Positions 55,214-61,221 of a DNA stretch of 64,000 nt are shown here, one piece after another. The position numbers and the translations under genes are program-made. Position 1 is the stretch's first letter, and each line of letters starts with the position of its first letter. Source of the stretch: Mycobacterium sp. ITM-2016-00317 (GTDB taxonomy: Bacteria; Actinomycetota; Actinomycetes; Mycobacteriales; Mycobacteriaceae); the NCBI RefSeq assembly GCF_002968295.1, contig NZ_CP134399.1:2356001-2420000 (forward strand), in the 5' to 3' direction. A model generated the notes under the pieces. That model did no database searches and was not told where the DNA came from. It saw only the letters and a list, made by a program, of their open reading frames with translations.

Positions 55214-55731
55214 GGGTTTCCGTCCTCGCGGTAGTGGGCGCGCAGGTTCTTGATGCCGTCGGCGGCCGCGCGGCGGGCCGCCTCGGGGGTGTTGCCGAGG
55301 ATGGCGGCGATCTCGGCGAAGGGCAGCCCGGCGATGTGGTGGTAGGCCACGGCGTGCCGCTGCTTGTCGGGCAGTCGCTGCAGGGCCGCCCACAGATCGG
55401 GGTCTCGGTGTGCCGGGTCGGCCCGGGCGTCGGGCCGGTCGGGCAGCGTGTCGACGGGCATGGGCCGCCGGGTCCGGGCCCGGCCCACGTCGAGGGCGCG
55501 GCGGTGGGCGATGGTCACCAGCCACGCCTCGACGTTGGCGTCCGCGGGGAGCTCGGGATAGGCCCGCAGCGCCGACAGGAACGTCTCGGACCAGGCGTCC
55601 TCGGCGTCGGCGGCGCCGACGACCGCGCGGCAGACCCGCAGCACGGTGGCCCCGTGCCGGGCCACCACCTCCTCGAACGGTCGCACCTTCACATCATGAA
55701 GACGTCCGGTCGGGCCGGGATGTGAGATCAC
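55210..55731 (-). CDS. Sigma-70 (ECF-like) factor coupled to ogt
   Basis: A 173-residue two-domain sigma factor. Region 2 is VVARHGATVLRVCRAVVGAADAEDAWSETFLSALRAYPEL through AWLVTIAHRRALDVGR and region 4 is ALQRLPDKQRHAVAYHHIAGLPFAEIAAILGNTPEAARRAAADGI, with an HTH. No anti-sigma gene is adjacent. GTG 55731 overlaps the clpC2 stop (GTGA). Two later GTGs near 55692 are alternatives. Possible role: damage-inducible transcription (inference). Confidence 0.83.
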   Translation of the reverse strand: MISHPGPTGRLHDVKVRPFEEVVARHGATVLRVCRAVVGAADAEDAWSETFLSALRAYPELPADANVEAWLVTIAHRRALDVGRARTRRPMPVDTLPDRPDARADPAHRDPDLWAALQRLPDKQRHAVAYHHIAGLPFAEIAAILGNTPEAARRAAADGIKNLRAHYREDGNP

Positions 55732-56450
55732 CGCGCGGTGAGCGCCTCCAGCGCTTCGCGGAGTTCGCGCTCGAAGCGGTCCCGGTCCACGCCGATCGCG
55801 TGCAGCACGCCGTCGTCGTCCTCTTCCTCGTAGAGCGCCAGCAGCAGGTGCTCGGTGCCGACGTAGTTGTGGCCCAGGCGCAGTGCCTGGCGGAAGGTCA
55901 GTTCGAGTGCCTTCTTCGCGCGGGTGTCGAACGGGATCAGCGCCGGCACGTCACCGACGCTGGGCGGCAGTGTGATCCGGTCGGCGGCGGCCGCGATGTC
56001 GATGCCTTGGCCGGCCAGCAGGTGCATCGCCAGCCCGGTCGGGTCGGCGAACAGGCCGAGGATCAGGTGGGCGGGCAGGATCTCGGGGTTGCCTGCGGCG
56101 TGCGCCTTGTTCTGCGCCTCGACGATCACCGCACGGGCACGGTCGGTGAACCGGCTGAAACCGGCGCTGGGGTCGAGCGCGGCGGTGTCGGCCGGAGAGC
56201 GCGGGACGAACCGCTTCTGGGCGGCCTGTTTGGTGACGCCCATGCACCCGCCGATCTCGGTCCACGACGCGCCGGACCGGCGGGCCTGGTCCACGAAATG
56301 CCCGATGAGGTGGTCGGCCACCTCACCGAGCGCCTCGGCGGCCAGCACCGCGTCGGTGAGTTGGTCGAGGGGCTGGTCGTGCACGCGGGTGATCACGTCG
56401 ATCAGGTCATCGAGCCGGACGGGGTGGCTGATCTTGGCGGCATCGCTCAT
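55728..56450 (-). CDS. clpC2: ClpC2-like Clp N-domain protein (Rv2667 homologue)
   Basis: A 240-residue protein with an N-terminal HTH-like segment (WTEIGGCMGVTKQAAQKRF, about 63-80) and a Clp_N double domain (about 95-240: RARAVIVEAQNKAHAAGNPEILPAHLILGLF and GHNYVGTEHLLLALYEE). No AAA+ ATPase domain, as in M. tuberculosis ClpC2, which sequesters ClpC1-binding toxins such as cyclomarin and represses its own gene (family knowledge). Multiple GTCAAC/GTTGAC repeats lie upstream of its ATG. Confidence 0.88.
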   Translation of the reverse strand: MSDAAKISHPVRLDDLIDVITRVHDQPLDQLTDAVLAAEALGEVADHLIGHFVDQARRSGASWTEIGGCMGVTKQAAQKRFVPRSPADTAALDPSAGFSRFTDRARAVIVEAQNKAHAAGNPEILPAHLILGLFADPTGLAMHLLAGQGIDIAAAADRITLPPSVGDVPALIPFDTRAKKALELTFRQALRLGHNYVGTEHLLLALYEEEDDDGVLHAIGVDRDRFERELREALEALTAR

Positions 56451-56452
56451 GC

Positions 56453-56503
56453 GTCAACCGTAAGTTGACGCAGCTGCATCGTCAACCCCGGGTTGACGTC
56501 AAC
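56453..56503. promoter_or_regulatory. GTCAAC/GTTGAC repeat cluster upstream of clpC2
   Basis: GTCAAC-N5-GTTGAC occurs twice with identical spacing (56453-56469 and 56481-56497), 28 bp apart, and a further GTCAAC abuts the second (56498-56503). A five-half-site array starting 3 bp upstream of the clpC2 start, well placed for self-repression by the clpC2 HTH. Confidence 0.7.
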
Positions 56504-56978
56504 CTCGGGGGTAGCCGCGGCGCACGGTGCGGTCCAGGATGCCCAGCGTCCCGCGCAGGGCGAGTTCGGAGACCACAGGGAAGATGCCGGCGTCGCGCCA
56601 GTGCTGGTGGATGTCGGACCAGTCGTAGAACGAGGTGACCAGCGTGCCCTGGTCGGCGGGTGCCAGTCGGTAGCCGTAGACGTGGCCGATCTGGGGCCTG
56701 AGCCGGCCGAGGATGGTCCACGCGATGAGCGCGTCCTGTTCGAAGTCGGTGATCTTCACGGTCACGTCATAGCGGCCGAGTTCGGGAAAGTCGTTGAGCG
56801 CCTCGCGATCCATGTGCACCACGAAGGTGTCTCCGACGGCCCGGGCCGGGGCGCCGTCGGCGTCCTGGAGCATGCCGGTGGCGTCGATGGCCACGTGCCC
56901 ATGGGGGTCGCACAGCACGGAGAAGATGTCGGCCGCCGGTGCGGCGATGGTGCGGGATACCTCGATGCGATCGGTCAT
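56499..56978 (-). CDS. SRPBCC family protein
   Basis: A 159-residue START-like protein. ATG 56978 begins MTDRIEVSRTIAAPAADIFSVL, with an internal VVHMDREALNDF and DALIAWTILGRLRPQIGHVYGY, and ending SFYDWSDIHQHW. Members bind hydrophobic ligands or act as aromatase/cyclases; the ligand here is unknown. Its last codon overlaps the clpC2 operator cluster. An extended start at 57011 is possible. Confidence 0.82.
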   Translation of the reverse strand: MTDRIEVSRTIAAPAADIFSVLCDPHGHVAIDATGMLQDADGAPARAVGDTFVVHMDREALNDFPELGRYDVTVKITDFEQDALIAWTILGRLRPQIGHVYGYRLAPADQGTLVTSFYDWSDIHQHWRDAGIFPVVSELALRGTLGILDRTVRRGYPRG

Positions 56979-57055
56979 CGCTCGATGGTGCCATGGAGTG
57001 GCGCCGGTCACTCTGGCGTTTCGTCTGCGCTGGATTTCGGTAATCGGGGAGAACC

Positions 57056-57409
57056 ATGAAGACCAACGGGAGCACCTCGCCGCATCCGCGGATGCTGCGG
57101 CGCGCGTTGGACTTCATCCACGAGAACTCTCAGTACGACATCTCGATTCGCGACATCGCCGCGGCGGCCGACGTGACGCCGCGAGCCATCCAGTACGCGT
57201 TCCGCGAGCACCTGCAGAGCACGCCGCTGGAGTATCTGCGGCGGATCAGGCTCGAGCGGGCCCACCGGGAACTGAAGTCGGCCGACCCCGCCTTCGACAC
57301 CGTCACCTCCATCGCGGGGCGGTGCGGGTTCAGCCATCCCGGGCGATTCAGCAGCGCCTACAAGCAGGTGTTCGGGGTCGAGCCGAGCCGCACTCTGCGC
57401 TCGGTCTGA
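57056..57409 (+). CDS. AraC-type HTH-only transcriptional regulator
   Basis: A 117-residue protein consisting of just the double HTH of AraC regulators: DISIRDIAAAADVTPRAIQYAFREHL and SIAGRCGFSHPGRFSSAYKQVFGVEPS, without a ligand domain. These small regulators usually act with another signal or as DNA-binding repressors. GGGGAG lies before ATG 57056. Divergent from the SRPBCC gene, which it may control. Confidence 0.9.
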   Translation: MKTNGSTSPHPRMLRRALDFIHENSQYDISIRDIAAAADVTPRAIQYAFREHLQSTPLEYLRRIRLERAHRELKSADPAFDTVTSIAGRCGFSHPGRFSSAYKQVFGVEPSRTLRSV

Positions 57410-57425
57410 CCACCGCGGGCAGCGG

Positions 57426-57847
57426 TCACATCGGCGTGAAGCCGACCCCGTTGAACTTCCGGCCTGCCATCCCTGAGAGCCCATGCAGACCAGCGGGCGG
57501 CCGTCGGGGGCCTGGGCGGCCGACTGAGGCTTCGGGCACGGGCCGCCGATGTCGCGGACGCCGACGAGCTCATAGCTGGTTTGCCAGAACCCGGTGTAGA
57601 TCGGCGGCCACTGGTTGGGAATCCACCGGCACTGCAGCGCCTCACCGGCGGGTCCGCGTCCGAAGGTGAAGCGGTCCATGTTGGTGCAGGGGGCGGTCCG
57701 GTAGGCGTCGTAGACCATCCCCGGGACGTCGGTGGCGTAGCGGCCGGGCTTGTCGGGGTACATGGGCCCCGGCTCGGCGGCCGCCGTCGGAGCCGAGCAC
57801 AGGACCGCAGCGCCGAGCGCGGTCGCTGCGAGCATTTCGCGGATCAT
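57426..57847 (-). CDS. Secreted protein of unknown function, apparent frameshift
   Basis: About 140 residues when repaired. Signal peptide MIREMLAATALGAAVLCSAP with cleavage near AAA, then a Cys-containing mature region (APCTNMDRFTFGRG, LQCRWIPNQWPPIYTGFWQT, GGPCPKP, RPLVCMGSQGWQAG). One base is missing near 57461 (AGGCCGGAAG); the repaired end is KFNGVGFTPM then stop. Without repair the frame runs antisense through the AraC gene for another 400 bp, which is implausible. No family recognised. Confidence 0.7.
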
Positions 57848-57941
57848 GTACCACCCCTACGTCGTCCGAAGCCGTACCGGCGTACTGCGACATTAGCGGG
57901 TGCCATGGGGAGGCTGTGAGGTTTCGGTAGGCCAGAACGAT

Positions 57942-57978
57942 CTCGGCCCGCCACCCGGGGGGTAGGTGGCGGGCCGAG
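57942..57978. terminator. 14-bp perfect stem hairpin
   Basis: CTCGGCCCGCCACC (57942-57955) and GGTGGCGGGCCGAG (57965-57978) around a 9-nt loop. No U-tract on either side, the type of intrinsic terminator common in mycobacteria. It lies downstream of the minus-strand ORF ending at 58086; the remaining bases between 57848 and 58085 show no other signal. Confidence 0.7.
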
Positions 57979-58085
57979 CGTATCGGGTTCGTCTTGGCGT
58001 TCAGTCAAACCGAACACTGCTGACGCTAAGGCCGGAACCTGAGAGCCACCTAATAGACAGTTAGGCGCCGCCTTCGAAAACGCGG

Positions 58086-58385
58086 CTATTTAAGCCGCAG
58101 GACCGAGGCCGGCACCCAGTGGGTCACCGGATCCTTCTCGCCGCCGTGGCGGACGGGGTAGGTGACCAGCCCCCACCATCGACCTTGCTCGCTCAACCCC
58201 CAGCAGCGCAGGGTGCCCTCGACGATCGCATCCATCTGCAGGCCCTTCGGGTGATAGCGGCTTTCGCAGTGCGGTTCGCGCGGGAACAGCGCGACCAGGT
58301 CGACCAGGACGGCCCGGGGCGGGTGCACGCGACGGAAGACGGGGCGGAGAGGCTGCCCGCCGTGCCCGATCTTCTGCATCGCCAC
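58086..58385 (-). CDS. Small protein of unknown function under a LexA-like site
   Basis: A 99-residue protein from GTG 58385, leaderless by the TATGAT 6 nt upstream (ATG 58379 is an alternative). Middle region VLVDLVALFPREPHCESRYHPKGLQMDAIVEG and end RHGGEKDPVTHWVPASVLRLK show no recognised domain. A near-perfect mycobacterial SOS box covers its -10, suggesting damage-induced expression. Confidence 0.55.
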   Translation of the reverse strand: MAMQKIGHGGQPLRPVFRRVHPPRAVLVDLVALFPREPHCESRYHPKGLQMDAIVEGTLRCWGLSEQGRWWGLVTYPVRHGGEKDPVTHWVPASVLRLK

Positions 58386-58388
58386 TGT

Positions 58389-58404
58389 TCGATCATATGT
58401 TCGA
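58389..58404. promoter_or_regulatory. LexA/SOS-box-like site
   Basis: TCGATC-ATAT-GTTCGA matches the mycobacterial consensus TCGAAC-N4-GTTCGA at 11 of 12 fixed positions and overlaps the -10 TATGAT on the minus strand. Confidence 0.6.
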
Positions 58405-58427
58405 TGGCAGGCGGGTGGGAAAGGGGC

Positions 58428-58652
58428 TTACCCGGAGGTGTCCGTGGCGCGGGCGTCGCGAACGATGCGCCGGATCTCGGCCGTGTTCGGCGTCAGTCCG
58501 GCCTTGCGTAGCTGGTCCTCGACGCTGCGGACGGCGTCGTCTTCGGATCCGCCTGTGGGCACCTGCAGGCCGTCGCCGAGCTGTTCGTGGACCTGTTGCT
58601 CGATCTTCCGCTGCAGCCGACGGATGCCGACATTGTTGATCTTGATCTTCAC
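58428..58652 (-). CDS. Small protein of unknown function
   Basis: A 74-residue protein from GTG 58652: VKIKINNVGIRRLQRKIEQQ, mostly helical and charged, then RSVEDQLRKAGLTPNTAEIRRIV. The amphipathic, Arg/Gln-rich make-up resembles small phage or plasmid proteins, but no family is recognised. It lies between the LexA-like ORF and the tRNA cluster, an accessory position. Confidence 0.4.
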   Translation of the reverse strand: MKIKINNVGIRRLQRKIEQQVHEQLGDGLQVPTGGSEDDAVRSVEDQLRKAGLTPNTAEIRRIVRDARATDTSG

Positions 58653-58758
58653 GATGGCGTCTCGTCTCGGCGAGGGCTGCGGCGGGTCGGTAACTCCCAC
58701 CTATAGAAGACACCGGGCAGCCGACAAATGCGGACAATCTGCTCGGTCTGCGGAGACG

Positions 58759-58787
58759 AAAAGGGCCCGGGCTGAGCCCGGGCCTTT
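58759..58787 (-). terminator. Intrinsic terminator of the minus-strand tRNA genes
   Basis: GGCCCGGGCT and AGCCCGGGCC form a 10-bp stem extended by A-T and G-T pairs, and the minus-strand RNA continues with CCCUUUUC, a U-run. It lies 9 bp beyond the tRNA-Val(GAC) CCA end. Confidence 0.75.
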
Positions 58788-58795
58788 GCGTAACA

Positions 58796-58870
58796 TGGTG
58801 CGCGATACTGGGATTGAACCAGTGACCTCTTCCGTGTCAGGGAAGCGCTCTCCCGCTGAGCTAATCGCGC
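58796..58870 (-). tRNA. tRNA-Val(GAC)
   Basis: 75 nt including encoded CCA. Acceptor GCGCGAT pairs with ATCGCGC; anticodon loop CTGACAC gives GAC; T-loop GGTTCAATCC is standard. Followed by the intrinsic terminator. Confidence 0.95.
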
Positions 58871-58882
58871 CGGTAACAACTT

Positions 58883-58956
58883 TGGAGGTGGAGACGGGAA
58901 TCGAACCCGTGTGCACGGCTTTGCAGGCCGTTGCCTCACCACTCGGCCACTCCACC
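58883..58956 (-). tRNA. tRNA-Cys(GCA)
   Basis: 74 nt including CCA. Acceptor GGTGGAG pairs with CTCCACC; anticodon arm CGGCCTGCAAAGCCG gives GCA; T-arm ACGGGTTCGATTCCCGT. Confidence 0.96.
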
Positions 58957-58983
58957 GCTGGGGTTGATGCCACTGCATCCTCG

Positions 58984-59056
58984 AGCGGATGACGGGATTC
59001 GAACCCGCGACCCTCACCTTGGCAAGGTGATGCGCTACCAACTGCGCTACATCCGC
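58984..59056 (-). tRNA. tRNA-Gly(GCC)
   Basis: 73 nt, CCA not encoded. Acceptor GCGGATG pairs with CATCCGC; anticodon arm CACCTTGCCAAGGTG gives GCC; T-arm GCGGGTTCGAATCCCGT. First tRNA of the minus-strand trio. Confidence 0.96.
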
Positions 59057-59093
59057 ACGCCACGGGCGAGATCGTCGCCCGTCGCGATGCAGA

Positions 59094-59123
59094 ACATTAG
59101 TCCAGGCAGTCCGGCATACACAA
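59094..59123 (-). promoter_or_regulatory. Putative promoter of the Gly-Cys-Val tRNA unit
   Basis: TTGTGT (59118-59123) and TAATGT (59094-59099) separated by 18 bp, about 37 bp upstream of tRNA-Gly. Confidence 0.5.
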
Positions 59124-59383
59124 ATCCCTTGCTCGCGCGGCGTGCCGACGCTCAAAACCGCAGGTGGAGCCGTCCCGCTATCGTGCGGCCGTGGCAGGGG
59201 GAATTCACCGGGTCGGCGCGCCCGCGGCTCCTGACGCAGCGGGGTGCGCCCGGGAACCGGGAGTGTCCCTCGCGGGGCGCTCGACCGTCGTCGGGCAGCG
59301 CGTCCCGGGCGCATCGCGCGGAGTGCGCTGGCCCGTCGACCCGTTTTCACCAGGGCGTTTCTCGGGCGATCGGGACCGCGTGC
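59124..59383. other. Non-coding stretch between tRNA units
   Basis: With the promoter regions on either side this fills the 360 bp between tRNA-Gly and tRNA-Val(CAC). Open frames here have no ribosome site or recognisable protein pattern. No repeat, attachment site or hairpin of note was seen. A weak -10, TAGTCT (59384-59389), precedes tRNA-Val(CAC) by 28 bp. Confidence 0.6.
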
Positions 59384-59417
59384 TAGTCTTCTGCCTCGTT
59401 CCACTCGTCGGATATCC

Positions 59418-59492
59418 GGTCTCGTAGCTCAGTGGGAGAGCGTCCGCCTCACACGCGGAAGGTCGCTGGTTCGAAACCAGCCGGGACCACCA
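59418..59492 (+). tRNA. tRNA-Val(CAC)
   Basis: 75 nt including CCA. Acceptor GGTCTCG pairs with CGGGACC (one U-G pair); anticodon arm TCCGCCTCACACGCGGA gives CAC; T-arm CTGGTTCGAAACCAG. Divergent from the other three tRNAs. Confidence 0.95.
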
Positions 59493-59564
59493 CCAATCAC
59501 GTCTCACCGCAGGTTGCCGCCGCGCCGCGGTGCGCACTCACTCCGGCCCAGGCCAAGAACCGGA

Positions 59565-60773
59565 TCAGTCGGGGCGGTTGCGGCGTCCTGCCCGCGCGGC
59601 GAACTCGTCCAGTGCGCTCAGAACTTCAGGTGCGCGCCAAGCTCTGTTTCGCCCACGATCGGTGAATTCGACGATGACGCCGGCTTCGGTGAGGGGATCG
59701 ATGTACCGGCGTGCATTTCCGGTCCTGATGCCGAGTTCACGTTCGAGCAGTCGCGCGTTGAACACGGGGTGCTTGACGAGCAGATCGGCGACGCGATGTA
59801 CCGCGGAGTCGCGGCGGGCGACGATCCTTGAATTCCATTCGCCGCGAATCGATCTGAGGTCTGCGACGAGTCGGCGGCCGTTGGCGACCGCCAGCAGTGA
59901 CGCTTCCGAGAGTCGCTCGATGATGGCGGCGGGATCACCGTTGCGATAGGAGCCGAGGGCACCGAAGTAGGCATCGGTGTCTGTAAGGAGCCCGGCCGAG
60001 ACCGGCACGGTGATCTGGCGGGTGAGTCGCTTCTGGCGCAGCATCGCCTGGATCAGTGCCCGTCCGGTGCGGCCGTTGCCATCGGTGAAGGGGTGGATGG
60101 TCTCGAATTGTGCGTGGCCGATAGCGATTTGGGGGAGGGTGGGTACATCGGCGCGACGGATGAAGGCAAGTAGATCGTCGATGGCGCCGGGCACGCGGGT
60201 GTGGTGCGGGGCGATGTAGTCGGCGCCGCGGGGGCCGAAGTTTCCGCCGCCGATCCAGACTTGCTCAGTGCGCCAATGTCCCGCCGATGCGGGATCGCTG
60301 CCCCGCATCAGAGCGGCGTGCATGGTGAGGATCGCGGTCTCGTCGAGGCGGTCTGCCAGGGAGACCGCGGCCTTCATCGCTTCGGTGTTGCTCACGATCA
60401 GCGCGGCATTGCGCCGGCCGGTGTCACCGAGAACTTCTGCTTCGGCGATTGCACGGGCCGAGGCGGTCAGGTTTTCGATGTTGGAACTCGCCGCTGACTC
60501 GGAGCGCAGCAGTACCGCGGAGAAGGGCGCGATCTCATCGCCCAGTTCGGCGTCGAAACGAGTGATCTCGTTGCTTGCTTCTTCCGCGTCGGCCAGGACC
60601 GCCGCGGGAAGAGAGACGGTGAGCTCGGCGATGGCGGCCGGGATCGCGGCTCGGTACTTTCCGGCTTGTCGCTGCGCCGCGCGCAGGTCGGCGAGTCCAT
60701 AGCCGGCTTCCACGGCGGCATCCCACGTCAGCGTTTCGTACGTGAGCGCGGTGCCCGCACCAACTGATGCCAC
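59565..60773 (-). CDS. Fic-domain protein (class II) with C-terminal winged helix
   Basis: A 402-residue Fic protein predicted to AMPylate (or otherwise nucleotidylate) protein targets. The inhibitory helix motif SSNIEN (96-101) marks class II, and the active site HPFTDGNGRTGR (227-238) is intact. After residue 310 a DNA-binding-like winged helix follows (DLLVKHPVFNARLLERELGIRTGNARRYIDPLTEAG). GTG 60773 lies 6 nt after TATCTT (leaderless). Located next to tRNA genes, an accessory setting. A large palindrome overlaps its promoter. Confidence 0.9.
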   Translation of the reverse strand: MASVGAGTALTYETLTWDAAVEAGYGLADLRAAQRQAGKYRAAIPAAIAELTVSLPAAVLADAEEASNEITRFDAELGDEIAPFSAVLLRSESAASSNIENLTASARAIAEAEVLGDTGRRNAALIVSNTEAMKAAVSLADRLDETAILTMHAALMRGSDPASAGHWRTEQVWIGGGNFGPRGADYIAPHHTRVPGAIDDLLAFIRRADVPTLPQIAIGHAQFETIHPFTDGNGRTGRALIQAMLRQKRLTRQITVPVSAGLLTDTDAYFGALGSYRNGDPAAIIERLSEASLLAVANGRRLVADLRSIRGEWNSRIVARRDSAVHRVADLLVKHPVFNARLLERELGIRTGNARRYIDPLTEAGVIVEFTDRGRNRAWRAPEVLSALDEFAARAGRRNRPD

Positions 60774-60783
60774 GCCGCAAAGA

Positions 60784-60812
60784 TAGCATCACTTATCGGA
60801 TAAGTGATGCTA
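60784..60812. promoter_or_regulatory. 29-bp palindrome at the fic promoter
   Basis: TAGCATCACTTATC and GATAAGTGATGCTA are exact reverse complements around a single G. It ends 10 bp upstream of the fic start codon and overlaps the -10. A third AGCATCAC copy lies at 60824-60831. Candidate autoregulatory operator for the Fic winged helix. Confidence 0.8.
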
Positions 60813-60890
60813 AAAGTGTCGACAGCATCACGTACCGGCCGCGTCGGAATCACGCGCACGCCGCGCTCGTCCTCCCCGCCGTGCGGCTAC

Positions 60891-60980
60891 CCGTAAACGA
60901 ACCCTCCTGCAGGTCGGCGGGCCTGCCGCAAGGACTCCGTAAAGGAACCCCGCCGGGGCGTCAAGAAACCGTCAGGAACC
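60891..60980 (+). promoter_or_regulatory. Direct repeats upstream of kdp operon
   Basis: CCGTAAACGAACCC (60891-60904), CCGTAAAGGAACCC (60937-60950) and CCGTCAGGAACC (60969-60980) are three related direct repeats in the 240-bp region before the first kdp micro-ORF. Possible response-regulator (KdpE) sites; no sigma-A promoter is obvious and no ydaO-type fold was recognised. Confidence 0.4.
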
Positions 60981-61054
60981 GCCGTAGCCGGTTCGCGCGG
61001 ATGTTGACTCCAAGCGAGCCCACCCGATGTGGGCCGCGAAACGGAGTTGAACTG

Positions 61055-61135
61055 ATGTCTGTTCTTGCCTACTTCGGGCTGACCGTCGCGCTCTTCGCGA
61101 TGTTCACCGGGGCCGTGAGGGTGCTCGAGCGATGA
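61055..61135 (+). CDS. 26-residue membrane micro-protein upstream of kdpF
   Basis: [26 protein letters not shown], written here as one hydrophobic helix ([18 protein letters not shown]) and a basic end. A CGGAG site lies 8 nt upstream, and its stop overlaps the kdpF start (ATGA). No family is recognised; length and topology resemble KdpF, so it may be a second small Kdp subunit. Too short for normal gene finders. Confidence 0.6.
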   Translation: MSVLAYFGLTVALFAMFTGAVRVLER

Positions 61136-61221
61136 GCCTCGCCAACGGTGTCGGCCTGGTCCTGGCCGTCGCGATCGCCCTGTTCCTGATTGCCACCCTC
61201 CTCTTCCCGGAGAGGTTCTAG
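61132..61221 (+). CDS. kdpF: Potassium-transporting ATPase small subunit KdpF
   Basis: A 29-residue single-helix protein ([20 protein letters not shown]...FPERF). KdpF stabilises the KdpFABC complex. The C-terminal ending LLFPERF is the KdpF signature. It overlaps the upstream micro-ORF (ATGA) and shares its last base with the GTG of kdpA. Confidence 0.88.
   Translation: MSLANGVGLVLAVAIALFLIATLLFPERF

Noticed and set aside
60813-61054. c-di-AMP (ydaO-type) riboswitch before kdp
   Set aside because: Known in some actinobacteria, but I could not find its conserved core here; only direct repeats are visible.
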